From Chloroflexota bacterium (GTDB taxonomy: Bacteria > Chloroflexota > Anaerolineae > Caldilineales > Caldilineaceae), in contig BOKO01000015.1 in the NCBI GenBank assembly GCA_016861025.1, forward strand, positions 62,001-126,000: a DNA stretch of 64,000 nt. Reading direction: 5' to 3'. Under the pieces are notes generated by a model that made no database searches, was not told the origin of the DNA, and saw nothing but the letters and a program-made list of their open reading frames with translations. Within the stretch, counting starts at the first letter, position 1, and every line of letters starts with the position of its first letter. The translations under genes and the position numbers were made by a program. Shown piece after piece: positions 25,012-33,501 of the stretch.

Positions 25012-26049
25012 TCAGGCGTGTACATCGTGCTGGCGAATCAACGCCTCGGCTTTCTCCACCAACATCCGGTTGCCAATAAACATTGGCACACGCTGATGCA
25101 GCTTCTGCGGTTCAATGTCGAGGATCGGCCGCGCACCGTCCGACGCGTAGCCGCCAGCCTGTTCGACCAGGAAAGCCAATGGCGCAGCCTCGTAGACAAG
25201 GCGCAACTTGCCGCCCGGCTTCTTGGGATCTTTGCTGTCGGCAGGATAATAAAAGACGCCGCCTGAGAGAAGATTGCGGTGAAAATCAGCCACCAACGAA
25301 CCGATGTAGCGCAACGACAATCCTTTTTTCTCGGGCGTGTCGCGCTGGAGCCACTCGGTGTAGGCTTGCACGCCGAGTGACCAATAGGGTTGGTAGCCCT
25401 GATTGACGCTGTAATATTTGGGCTTGTCCGGCAATTTGATATTGGGGTGCGAAAGCAAAAATTCGCCGATCGCCGGATCGAGCGTGAAGCCATGCACGCC
25501 GCGACCGGTCGAATAGACCAGCATTGTGCTGGCGCCGTAGAGCACGTAGCCCGCCGCCACAAGATTGCGCCCGGGCTGCAACACATCTTCGAGCGCGCCG
25601 CGCCCCTGGAGGGTCTTGCGCCGATAGATACCGAAGATCGTGCCGATGCTGACGTTCACGTCGATGTTGGACGAGCCATCGAGCGGATCGAAAACGAGCA
25701 CATACGGACCGGTGGGAAAACGATCGGGGATTGGAATAATATCCTCGACCTCCTCCGACGCCATCACAGCCAGGCGTCCGGTGTGATCGTTGAGGCGATA
25801 GAGTGTGCGTTGGGCGAATACATCCAGTTTTTGCACTTCCTCGCCCTGCACATTCTCCTCGCCGGCGCTGCCCAAAATTTCAGCAAGACCGGCGCGCGTC
25901 GTCTTGCTGGCGATGATCTTGGCTGCCAGCGCGATGTCGTACAAGAGGTTGGTGAGAATGCCGGTCGCTTCAGGAAATGCCTGCTGTTGCTCGAGAATGT
26001 AGCGTTCGATCGTCACCAATTTGCCCAAATAATTCTGTGCGTCAGTCAT
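25012..26049 (-). CDS. fbp: class I fructose-1,6-bisphosphatase
   Basis: This 345-residue enzyme removes the 1-phosphate of fructose-1,6-bisphosphate in gluconeogenesis or the Calvin cycle. The ATG at 26049 (MTDAQNYLGK) is chosen because AGGAGGTCAACG precedes it; an in-frame start 48 bases earlier lacks a ribosome site. Metal-site motifs of the lithium-sensitive phosphatases are present: ASEEVEDI, FDPLDGSSNIDVNVSIGTIFG, and the C-terminal GKLRLVYEAAPLAFLVEQAGG. It is divergent from the DtxR-type gene, with only 93 bases between the two starts, and convergent with the GH13 phosphorylase gene. Confidence 0.94.
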   Translation of the reverse strand: MTDAQNYLGKLVTIERYILEQQQAFPEATGILTNLLYDIALAAKIIASKTTRAGLAEILGSAGEENVQGEEVQKLDVFAQRTLYRLNDHTGRLAVMASEEVEDIIPIPDRFPTGPYVLVFDPLDGSSNIDVNVSIGTIFGIYRRKTLQGRGALEDVLQPGRNLVAAGYVLYGASTMLVYSTGRGVHGFTLDPAIGEFLLSHPNIKLPDKPKYYSVNQGYQPYWSLGVQAYTEWLQRDTPEKKGLSLRYIGSLVADFHRNLLSGGVFYYPADSKDPKKPGGKLRLVYEAAPLAFLVEQAGGYASDGARPILDIEPQKLHQRVPMFIGNRMLVEKAEALIRQHDVHA

Positions 26050-26127
26050 CGTTGACCTCCTGCATGGCGCCAAAATTGTGAAGAGTTTGTTGTCCAACCT
26101 TACATGGTTCCTGTTGCATCGGAGTTG

Positions 26128-26142
26128 TGTTAGAATTTTACC
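26128..26142 (+). promoter_or_regulatory. extended -10 promoter giving a leaderless DtxR-type mRNA
   Basis: TG-T-TAGAAT at 26128-26136 is an extended -10 that ends six bases before the ATG at 26143, so transcription should start at or next to the A of the start codon. No Shine-Dalgarno sequence is present. No good -35 is seen at the usual distance. Confidence 0.5.
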
Positions 26143-26823
26143 ATGACTAACATCAAAGCATTAGATGCGCGTAAAAATCTTACGCCAGCGCATGAAGACT
26201 ACGTCAAAGCCATCTACATGTTGCACTCGCACGGGGTGGAAGTGACCAACTCTGCGCTCGCCAATCACTTGAAAGTGACGCCGGCATCGGCTACGAACAT
26301 GGTCAAGAAGCTGAGCGAATTGGGGCTGGTCACCTATGAGCCATACCAGACCATCGGATTGACTGCGGCTGGAGAAATCGTGGCGCTGGAAGTGTTGCGC
26401 CATCATCGCTTGTTGGAGTTATATCTGCACGACAAGCTGAAGCTGCCCTGGGAGCAGGTGCACGAAGAGGCGGAGCGCCTCGAACATGTGATCAGTGAAG
26501 TGCTGGAAGATGCGATTGCGGCTGCCCTGGGCGACCCGACCGTCGACCCGCACGGCGACCCGATCCCTAGCAAAGATGGCACGGTGGAGACGACTGTCGG
26601 CGCACCCTTGAGCATCGCCGAGATCAATCATCCCTACACAGTCGTGCGCGTGTTGCTGCAAGAGCCGGAACGTCTGATCTATCTCGGTTCAATGGGGCTT
26701 TATCCGAACGCGCAGGTGATCGTGCGCAAACGTGCGCCGTTTGCGGGTCCGTTGCTGCTGGAGGTGGCGGGCGAGCACCATGCGCTTGCCCACGATCTCG
26801 CAGAATACATCATCGTCGCATAG
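26143..26823 (+). CDS. DtxR/MntR-family metal-dependent regulator
   Basis: This 226-residue transcription regulator belongs to the DtxR family. The N-terminal winged helix (residues 12-75) shows LTPAHEDYVKAIYML, VTNSALANHLKVTPASATNMV (recognition helix) and GLVTYEPYQTIGLTAAG. The dimer and metal domain (75-140) has RHHRLLELYL, EEAERLEHVISEVLE and GDPTVDPHGDPIPS. A C-terminal SH3/FeoA-like domain (150-226) follows, as in IdeR/DtxR rather than the short MntR. The protein would sense Fe2+ or Mn2+ and repress uptake genes, but which metal it senses is not clear, and no transporter target is adjacent. The start is supported by an extended -10 six bases upstream. An intrinsic terminator follows at 26824. 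Confidence 0.88.
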   Translation: MTNIKALDARKNLTPAHEDYVKAIYMLHSHGVEVTNSALANHLKVTPASATNMVKKLSELGLVTYEPYQTIGLTAAGEIVALEVLRHHRLLELYLHDKLKLPWEQVHEEAERLEHVISEVLEDAIAAALGDPTVDPHGDPIPSKDGTVETTVGAPLSIAEINHPYTVVRVLLQEPERLIYLGSMGLYPNAQVIVRKRAPFAGPLLLEVAGEHHALAHDLAEYIIVA

Positions 26824-26852
26824 AAACCGCCAAGTTCAAAATCGGTTTTTTT
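26824..26852 (+). terminator. intrinsic terminator after the DtxR-type gene
   Basis: AAACCG (26824-26829) pairs with CGGTTT (26843-26848), and the T-run continues to 26852. The stem begins directly after the stop codon at 26821-26823. It is short and A/T-rich at the base, so moderate in strength. Confidence 0.6.
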
Positions 26853-26856
26853 GGGT

Positions 26857-26890
26857 GTGTTGAAAGGAATCAAGCGATTCCCTTCAACAC
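26857..26890 (-). terminator. 15-bp hairpin containing the fusA stop codon
   Basis: On the minus strand GTGTTGAAGGGAATC (26890-26876) pairs with GATTCCTTTCAACAC (26871-26857) around the loop GCTT, with one G-U pair. The TGA stop of fusA (26872-26870) sits at the loop and the start of the right arm. An A-run rather than a U-run follows, so it may protect the mRNA 3' end instead of ending transcription by itself. Confidence 0.55.
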
Positions 26891-28963
26891 CTTCTCGGCG
26901 ATGTTCTGGCTGACAGGCATATATTTTTCAAATTGCATGCTGAAACTGCCGCGCCCGCTGGTCATCGAACGCAGATCGGTGGCGTAGCCAAACATTTCCG
27001 CCAGGGGTACAAGCGCCCGCACCACCTGCACATTGCCGCCGCGTGCGTCCATGCCTTCCACCTGGCCGCGGCGCGACGAGAAATCACCCACCACGTCGCC
27101 GACAAACTCATCGGGCACAGTGGTTTCAACTTTCATCATTGGCTCAAGCAAAATCGGCCCGGCTTTTTGAGCGCCATCCTTGAACGCCATGCTGCCTGCA
27201 ATTTTGAAAGCCATTTCGCTGGAATCAACTTCGTGGTAGCTGCCGTCGACCAACGCCACTTTGACATCGACCACCGGATAGCCGGCGAGCACGCCGCTCT
27301 CCATCGCTTCAACCACACCCTTCTGCACCGGCGCAATGTATTCACGCGGCACGACGCCGCCGACAATTCTATCCTCGAACACAAAGCCGGCGCCGGGTTG
27401 ATTCGGTTCGATCTCCAGCCAGACATGACCGTACTGGCCGCGACCGCCCGACTGTCGCACGAAACGACCTTCGACCTTGACCGGCCGCGTGATTGTCTCG
27501 CGGTAGGCGACTTGCGGGCGTCCCACATTGCACTGCACACGAAACTCTCGCTTGAGGCGGTCAACAATAATGTCGAGATGCAGCTCACCCATGCCCGAAA
27601 TGACGGTCTGACCGGTCTGATCGTCATACTGCACGCGGAAGGTTGGGTCTTCTTCGGCGAGTTTGATCAGGGCGTCGGTCAGCTTGTCCTGGTCGCCCTT
27701 TGACTTCGGCTCAACAGCCACTTTGATCACCGGCTCGGGGAATTCGATCGTTTCGAGCATGATCGGCGATTTCTGGTCACACAGAGTTTCACCCGTGTAC
27801 GACTCTTTGGGGCCGACAATGGCGGCGATGTCGCCAGCGCCGATTTCCTTGATGTCCTCGCGTTTGTCGGCGTGCATGCGCACCAAACGGCCGATGCGTT
27901 CACGTTTGCCACGATTTGAGTTATAGACCGTCTCGCCAGAGCGAAGCACGCCAGAGTAGACGCGCACATAAGCCAACCGTCCCACGAACGGGTCGGTGAC
28001 GATCTTGAAGACCAATCCTGCAAACGGTGCGTTGGGATCAGATTCGCGCGTCTCTTCGGCGCCCGTTTCAGGGTTGACGCCCTGCACCGGCGGCACGTCT
28101 TTGGGGCTGGGGAGATAGCGAATCACGGCGTCGAGCAGAAGCTGCACACCCTTGTTGCGCAGCGCCGTGCCGCACAGAATCGGCACAATCTCGTTGTTGC
28201 ACACTGCCTTGCGCAGCGCTGCGTATAACTCCTCATTGCTGATCTCCTCGCCCTCGAGAAACTTCATCGTCAGCTCGTCGTCGGTCTCGGCGATGCGTTC
28301 GATCAGTTGCTCACGCGCCTCAGCCGCAGCGGCGGCGTATTCCGCCGGAATGTCGGTGACCGTCGGCGATGCTCCCAATTCATCGGAAAAGACGAATGCC
28401 TTCATGGCAAAGAGATCGATGACGCCCTTGAAAGAATCTTCGACGCCAAGGGGAAGCTGGATCGGCAGTGGATTGGCGCCAAGCCGGTCAACGATCATTT
28501 CGATCGTACGTTCGAAGCTGGCGCCGACGCGATCCATTTTGTTCACAAAGCAGATGCGCGGCACATGATAGCGATCCGCCTGCCGCCAGACCGTCTCCGA
28601 CTGTGGTTCGACCCCCGCCACAGCGTCGAATACAACCACGCCGCCGTCGAGCACGCGTAGGCTGCGTTGCACCTCGGCAGTGAAATCGATATGTCCAGGC
28701 GTGTCGATGATATTGATCTGGCACTCTTCGCCGGTGACGCGGTCGGTCCACGAAGTGGTGATAGCCGCCGCCGTGATCGTAATGCCGCGTTCGCGCTCCT
28801 GCACCATCCAGTCGGTTACGGCAGTGCCTTCGTGCACTTCACCCATGCGGTGAATGCGACCGGAATAAAAGAGGATGCGTTCCGTCGTCGTCGTTTTTCC
28901 AGCATCAATATGAGCAATGATGCCGATATTGCGCATTCGTTCAATTGGATATTCGTTCGCCAT
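26870..28963 (-). CDS. fusA: elongation factor G
   Basis: This 697-residue GTPase drives ribosomal translocation and has the normal family length. G motifs are AHIDAGKTTTTERI (G1), RGITITAAAI (G2, switch 1), DTPGHIDF (G3) and NKMDRVGA (G4). Domains II-V follow, with GSYHEVDSSEMAFKIAGSMA in domain IV and TSGRGSFSMQFEKYMP near the end. GAGAGAG lies just before the ATG on the minus strand. It is the last gene of rpsL-rpsG-fusA. tuf and rpsJ, which usually follow, are absent here. A 254-base intercistronic region with a long inverted repeat separates it from rpsG, and its stop codon lies within a hairpin. Confidence 0.97.
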   Translation of the reverse strand: MANEYPIERMRNIGIIAHIDAGKTTTTERILFYSGRIHRMGEVHEGTAVTDWMVQERERGITITAAAITTSWTDRVTGEECQINIIDTPGHIDFTAEVQRSLRVLDGGVVVFDAVAGVEPQSETVWRQADRYHVPRICFVNKMDRVGASFERTIEMIVDRLGANPLPIQLPLGVEDSFKGVIDLFAMKAFVFSDELGASPTVTDIPAEYAAAAAEAREQLIERIAETDDELTMKFLEGEEISNEELYAALRKAVCNNEIVPILCGTALRNKGVQLLLDAVIRYLPSPKDVPPVQGVNPETGAEETRESDPNAPFAGLVFKIVTDPFVGRLAYVRVYSGVLRSGETVYNSNRGKRERIGRLVRMHADKREDIKEIGAGDIAAIVGPKESYTGETLCDQKSPIMLETIEFPEPVIKVAVEPKSKGDQDKLTDALIKLAEEDPTFRVQYDDQTGQTVISGMGELHLDIIVDRLKREFRVQCNVGRPQVAYRETITRPVKVEGRFVRQSGGRGQYGHVWLEIEPNQPGAGFVFEDRIVGGVVPREYIAPVQKGVVEAMESGVLAGYPVVDVKVALVDGSYHEVDSSEMAFKIAGSMAFKDGAQKAGPILLEPMMKVETTVPDEFVGDVVGDFSSRRGQVEGMDARGGNVQVVRALVPLAEMFGYATDLRSMTSGRGSFSMQFEKYMPVSQNIAEKVLKGIA

Positions 28964-29004
28964 AAGTTACTCTCTCTGACCGTCCAACAATTTCACACAA
29001 AATA

Positions 29005-29107
29005 ATGCGGCGCCTGAACCTGCAATGCTTTCGCCAGAAAACTCATATCATGCGATCAAACACGTCATGATGTAAGGGAGCGATCAGCTTGCAGGTGGGC
29101 GCCGCAT
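29005..29107 (-). promoter_or_regulatory. long-range stem-loop in the rpsG-fusA intercistronic region
   Basis: ATGCGGCGCC (29005-29014) pairs with GGCGCCGCAT (29098-29107), and ACCTGCAA (29018-29025) pairs with TTGCAGGT (29089-29096). Together they make an 18-bp stem with a small 3/1 internal loop around a 63-base loop. On the minus strand the 3' arm is followed by TATTTTGTG. The loop holds a smaller dyad, ATCATG/CATGAT. A role in attenuation or ribosomal-protein feedback is inferred from its place in the operon. Confidence 0.5.
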
Positions 29108-29217
29108 CAATTCAGGTTATTCCTGTTTTGTGCAGGTGACACCCACTCATCGGTTTGTGAGACGCCGCCAGCGTGTAATAGCGGGCGCTCCAACCGCGAG
29201 ATTGCGTATTGGTTTGA

Positions 29218-29685
29218 CTAATAGCGGAAGTGAGCAAACGCCTGGTTGGCTTCCGCCATGCGATGCGTGTCTTCGCGCTTCTTGATGGTGGCGCCTTCGT
29301 TGCGCGCCGCATCCATCAGTTCGCCTGCGAGGCGCGCCGCCATGTCGCGGCCGCTGCGCTTGCGCGAATTTTCGATCAGCCAGCGCATCGCCAACGCCTG
29401 TCGGCGCGCCGCGCCAATTTCCATCGGAATCTGATAAGTGGCGCCACCCACGCGGCGCGGTTTCACCTCGACAAGCGGCGTGGCGTTCTTCAGCGCCTCC
29501 TCGAAGACTTCGATGCCAGGGCGCTTGGTGCGCTCTTCGATGATTGCAAACGCATCATAGACGATGCTGGCCGCCAGGCTCTTCTTGCCGCGCTCCATCA
29601 CATTGTTGACAAATTTGGCGACCACTTCGCTGTGATAGCGAGGATCGGGCGTGACGCTGCGTTGTTCAGCACGATTTCTGCGCAT
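29218..29685 (-). CDS. rpsG: 30S ribosomal protein S7
   Basis: This 155-residue protein is the usual length for S7, the primary assembly protein of the 30S head. The signature DPRYHSEVVAKFVNNVMERGKK is present in the N-terminal part (read as DPRYHSEVVAKF and NNVMERGKKSLA), followed by VGGATYQIPMEIGAARRQAL and the C-terminal GELMDAARNEGATIKKREDTHRMAEANQAF. In many bacteria S7 represses its own operon by binding the intercistronic mRNA. Here the structured gap lies downstream of rpsG, before fusA, rather than between rpsL and rpsG. It is transcribed with rpsL from the promoter at 30417-30446. Confidence 0.97.
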   Translation of the reverse strand: MRRNRAEQRSVTPDPRYHSEVVAKFVNNVMERGKKSLAASIVYDAFAIIEERTKRPGIEVFEEALKNATPLVEVKPRRVGGATYQIPMEIGAARRQALAMRWLIENSRKRSGRDMAARLAGELMDAARNEGATIKKREDTHRMAEANQAFAHFRY

Positions 29686-29787
29686 AGTTACTCTCTTTGT
29701 CTCACTATATATCCTGCAACCTCGCTCACCGACGCTTTATCTATGGGCGGTCTATGGGCGAAGCAAGGCGTTCTCTGTTTTTAGGTG

Positions 29788-30207
29788 CTATTTTTTGGGA
29801 CGCTTCGTACCGTATTTGCTTCGGCCGCGCTTGCGTTTATCGACGCCCTGGCTGTCAAGCGCACCGCGCACGATGTGATATCGCACACCGGGCAGGTCCT
29901 TGACGCGACCGCCGCGCACCAATACGACGCTGTGCTCCTGCAGGTTGTGCCCTTCGCCCGGAATATACGCTGTCACTTCGATGCCGTTGGAAAGACGCAC
30001 ACGCGCCACCTTGCGCAGTGCAGAATTTGGTTTCTTGGGCGTCGTCGTACGCACCTGTGTACAGACGCCGCGCTTCTGTGGATTTCCCAGCTTCATGCGG
30101 CGCGTGCGACCGGTCAGCGTATTCTGAGTGAAACGCAGCGCCGGCGCTTTTTCTTTCTTCGCAACATCCTTGCGGCCCTTACGGACCAGTTGATTGATGG
30201 TCGGCAA
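29788..30207 (-). CDS. rpsL: 30S ribosomal protein S12
   Basis: This 139-residue decoding-centre protein starts at a TTG (30207, LPTINQLVRKGR), because S12 begins with (M)PTINQLVR and GGAGGGA (30217-30211) lies directly upstream. An in-frame GTG four codons earlier would bury that ribosome site inside the gene. The conserved TTTPKKPNSALRKVARVRLSNG and GEGHNLQEHSVVLVRGGRVKDLPGVRYH regions are complete. The lysine of TPKKPNS and the KDLPGVRYHI segment, where streptomycin-resistance changes arise, look wild type. The C-terminus is a little longer than in E. coli (KRGRSKYGTKRPKK). It is the first gene of the operon. Confidence 0.95.
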   Translation of the reverse strand: MPTINQLVRKGRKDVAKKEKAPALRFTQNTLTGRTRRMKLGNPQKRGVCTQVRTTTPKKPNSALRKVARVRLSNGIEVTAYIPGEGHNLQEHSVVLVRGGRVKDLPGVRYHIVRGALDSQGVDKRKRGRSKYGTKRPKK

Positions 30208-30283
30208 ACGTCCCTCCACTTTTCATTGAGCCTCGCAGATGCAAGACTCTCGACATCTGTGACTTCAACAAAATTCGACAATT

Positions 30284-30294
30284 ATTGTGACAAT
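30284..30294. promoter_or_regulatory. ATTGTGACAAT palindrome in the rpsL leader
   Basis: ATTGTGACAAT is a 5-1-5 palindrome; overlapping bases also give ACAATAATTGT on the minus strand. It lies about 80 bases upstream of rpsL and downstream of the predicted promoter, so it could be an operator or a leader structure. No regulator is assigned. Confidence 0.3.
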
Positions 30295-30416
30295 AAACAG
30301 CCGCAGCATCCGCTGGCTGCACCGATTGCGTTTTTCCTGTACGCCAGAAAGTCATGGTCAACACTGTTTCGGCGAACAGACGATAAACCATGGGCACGGC
30401 GAACCCACGAACAAGA

Positions 30417-30446
30417 AATATAACACGATGCTGAAAAACCGGTCAA
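30417..30446 (-). promoter_or_regulatory. promoter of the rpsL-rpsG-fusA operon
   Basis: On the minus strand TTGACC (30446-30441), an 18-base spacer and TATATT (30422-30417) form a good sigma-A promoter. Transcription from about 30410 would give a leader of roughly 200 bases before the rpsL TTG. No other strong promoter is seen between the D-threonine-aldolase-like gene and rpsL. Confidence 0.7.
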
Positions 30447-30477
30447 ATCGACAAGCCGCCAAAGCGCAACTATGTTC

Positions 30478-31638
30478 TTACGCCTGCGCGACAGCACACG
30501 GGATCGGCGCCATCGAGAGCAATTCGCCATCCAAAGTGCGATATTGTTTGAGTAGGTCGGCTGTCAGACAGGAATGCACAGGGACTACGCCAAGCAACCC
30601 GCCAACCTCGACATGCCTGACCAGTTCTGTAAATGCTGCGTCTTCAGCATGAACCACCCCATGTTCCTGCGAGAGCGAGCGCACCCACACACCTTGCAGC
30701 GGCGCGCTCCATCCCTCTTCATTGAGCAACACAACGACGCCAAAGATGCTCTGACCATCCTGTCGTCGCAAATTCTCCTTTGAGAGGTGAACAGCGCCGC
30801 CGTAGAGGATCAGTTCGTTGCGTTCCGGATGTATTGAAACGACCGGACAGGCTACGATCACGGCGATGTCGTCGGCGGTGCAAGAGCCGATCTGCACCTG
30901 CATCCAATCATAGAAGACAAAATTGCCAGGTCGCATTTCGTCGATCTGCCCCAGATCATCGAGCACGCTGCACGCAGGCGTGTCGCCGACCGAAAGTTCA
31001 AGCCCCAGAAAGCCGCGCTCCATTAACCAGGTGCGCGCCTGATTGAGTCGCCTGATCGTCTGGCCGTACTGCGCGGCCAGTGCATCCGGCGAATGGGTGG
31101 CATAGGTGGCGCCGTCATGGGTGAGCAGACCTTGCAACGTCAGCCGATCACACACCATGATCTGCTGTGCGAGGCTCGTCAGCGTCGAGCCATCATCCCA
31201 GCGCACGCCGCTGCGCTGATAGCCAGCGTCGATCTCGATCCAAACGCCGACCGCTTCGGTCAGACGCTGCGACAGAAAGTTTATGGCCGCCTGGTTCTCC
31301 ACCAATAGGTGCAACCGCACCTGTTGCGCCAGTCGATTGATCTTATCGATCTCGCGCACGTTCACCGGAAACGCAATTGTGATGTCGTTCCAGCCGTGCG
31401 CTGCAAAATAGCGCGCCATCTCCACCGACGAGACTGTGATGGCAGCGACGCCCACATCACGAAACCACTCACCGACGGCGGCGGATTGATGCGTCTTGAA
31501 ATGTGGACGAAAACGAACCTGGTTGGATGCAGCTTTATTTGCCATACGGGAAATATTGCGGCGGGCGCGTCCTTCATCCAATAAGAGTGTTGGAACGTTG
31601 ATGTCGCTATATTTCTCTTTTGTAAATCCCGCGATCAC
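30478..31638 (-). CDS. D-threonine aldolase / D-serine dehydratase family PLP enzyme
   Basis: This 386-residue enzyme is an alanine-racemase-fold, type III PLP protein. The GTG at 31638 is chosen because AGGAG lies ten bases upstream and because an in-frame ATG at 31701 falls inside an intrinsic terminator (31656-31697). The PLP lysine is K48 in RPHFKTHQ. IDAGYQRSGV and LLTHDGATY are barrel motifs, and the C-terminal domain has SQEHGVVH and VPVHSCLT, the His-x-Cys metal site of D-serine dehydratase-like proteins. It should cleave a D-beta-hydroxy amino acid (D-threonine to glycine and acetaldehyde, or D-serine to pyruvate). Which one is not decidable here. The neighbours are unrelated. Confidence 0.85.
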   Translation of the reverse strand: MIAGFTKEKYSDINVPTLLLDEGRARRNISRMANKAASNQVRFRPHFKTHQSAAVGEWFRDVGVAAITVSSVEMARYFAAHGWNDITIAFPVNVREIDKINRLAQQVRLHLLVENQAAINFLSQRLTEAVGVWIEIDAGYQRSGVRWDDGSTLTSLAQQIMVCDRLTLQGLLTHDGATYATHSPDALAAQYGQTIRRLNQARTWLMERGFLGLELSVGDTPACSVLDDLGQIDEMRPGNFVFYDWMQVQIGSCTADDIAVIVACPVVSIHPERNELILYGGAVHLSKENLRRQDGQSIFGVVVLLNEEGWSAPLQGVWVRSLSQEHGVVHAEDAAFTELVRHVEVGGLLGVVPVHSCLTADLLKQYRTLDGELLSMAPIPCAVAQA

Positions 31639-31655
31639 CTTGCTGATTCTCCTGC

Positions 31656-31697
31656 CGAAAAGAAAGCCCGGAGCGAATTGATCACGTTCCGGGCTTT
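31656..31697 (-). terminator. intrinsic terminator after the small lipoprotein gene
   Basis: On the minus strand AAAGCCCGGA (31697-31688) pairs with TCCGGGCTTT (31672-31663) around a 15-base loop, followed by CTTTT. It ends the transcript of the 31825-32364 gene and shows that the next gene must start downstream, at 31638. Confidence 0.8.
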
Positions 31698-31824
31698 TCA
31701 TCAAGATGGGTTCCAGTTCGTAATTCTTGGCTAATCTGTCTAGAGCGCCTGGCTCATATTGTGAATCGCTGTCGAACTGGAAAAAATGCTATTCAGTTGT
31801 AGAGAAAACGGGGGCGTTGCCAGA

Positions 31825-32375
<551 letters not shown>

Positions 32376-32408
32376 CTTGTCGTGGAAATCGTGGAATGTA
32401 TTTGGACT

Positions 32409-32440
<32 letters not shown>

Positions 32441-32634
32441 TATTATACTGCATTCTTCCGATCAACAAAAACTGCAAATTCGATCAAACAATTTCGACGC
32501 CAAACCTGCGACAGCGCTTCGATTATCCAGTTTATTCAGTGCTTTCGCTGTGTAGTGTCGAAATTATAACACATGCACGACGGATTGCAAGGACGAAAAA
32601 AGACGAATCCCCTACGAACTCGTTCTCCACACGC

Positions 32635-33360
32635 CTATTTCGCTGCTTTACCTGCTTTAACTGTCGCCACCCCACCCTCCACCAGACCGGCCTCGTAGCC
32701 ATCGAGCACGGCAAAGAGCACCTCGTCCAGAAAATGATTGAGCAGCCGCTCCACGCGGATGTCATCGCTGTCAGGGCGGTCGCTTTCGTTGGCGCGCACG
32801 GCTTCGATCAGTTGCTGGCGAAAAAATTGCACCGCACGACCGGTTTCGACAAGGGAGATGCCAGTCGCTGCTGCATCAGCGCCATACTGCCGCCCCAGTT
32901 CATGCGCCGAATCGAGCAATTGGTCGCGCTGCTGGGGTTTCATCACATAGGCAATTGCCAGCGAAAAGAGCATTCGCCCGCGTTCACGACGCATCTGGTC
33001 GATATGCGTATCCTCAGGATGGTGCCAGCGTTGCACAAGCGCATCGGATCGCCGCATTTCCTGCCGCACCCGATCCACCGCCGCCTGGACAAGCGCGTTG
33101 CTGCTGGGCGCGGGCGTCGATTTGGCGCGTTCAGCCAGAAAACGTCGCAGATCGTCAAGGCTGAATCGTCGATGACCGCCCGGCGTCCGAAACACCGGAA
33201 TTTCACCGCGATCAGCCCATCCACGCAATGTGGTGAAATGCACCCCCAAAAAGTCGCTGGCATCCTTCAAGGTGAGCCACGACACCTTGCCCGCCGGTGC
33301 GACCCCTGTAGCCAATGCGTTTTCATTGCCTATCTGTCGATCTGCATTTTCCGTCATCAT
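32635..33360 (-). CDS. excisionase/MerR-like HTH regulator with C-terminal sensor-like domain
   Basis: This 241-residue protein has an HTH_17/MerR-type DNA-binding domain at residues 25-75 (WLTLKDASDFLGVHFTTLRGWADRG, shown here as LKDASDFLGVHFTTLRGW, then VFRTPGGHRRFSLDDLRRFL). A polar linker leads to a helical domain (about 125-235) with HELGRQYGADAAATGISLVETGRAV, which resembles the RsbR-like non-haem-globin or related helical sensor domains; the ligand is unknown. The promoter TTGACA-17-TACAAT ends nine bases before the ATG and there is no ribosome site, so the mRNA is nearly leaderless. Two other in-frame starts lie within nine bases. It is not adjacent to phage genes, so it is a regulator rather than an excisionase. 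Confidence 0.72.
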   Translation of the reverse strand: MMTENADRQIGNENALATGVAPAGKVSWLTLKDASDFLGVHFTTLRGWADRGEIPVFRTPGGHRRFSLDDLRRFLAERAKSTPAPSSNALVQAAVDRVRQEMRRSDALVQRWHHPEDTHIDQMRRERGRMLFSLAIAYVMKPQQRDQLLDSAHELGRQYGADAAATGISLVETGRAVQFFRQQLIEAVRANESDRPDSDDIRVERLLNHFLDEVLFAVLDGYEAGLVEGGVATVKAGKAAK

Positions 33361-33369
33361 TGGCAATGG

Positions 33370-33398
33370 ATTGTAAAAAGATAGGCAGCTACTGTCAA
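33370..33398 (-). promoter_or_regulatory. promoter of the HTH regulator gene
   Basis: On the minus strand TTGACA (33398-33393), a 17-base spacer and TACAAT (33375-33370) match sigma-A consensus closely. The -10 ends nine bases before the ATG at 33360, which leaves a 5' leader of about three bases. Confidence 0.72.
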
Positions 33399-33501
33399 GC
33401 AGTTTGGCAGAAGGCGGATTTGCTTCACGCCTGGAGCAGAGTTTGCATTGTCGGTCATCGCCTTGAGGCGCATTTCGTAGGGACTGGCGAGAAGCGCTTA
33501 T

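Noticed and set aside
32635..33360. Phage excisionase
   Set aside because: The HTH is excisionase-like, but the protein has a long C-terminal domain and there is no integrase or att site nearby.
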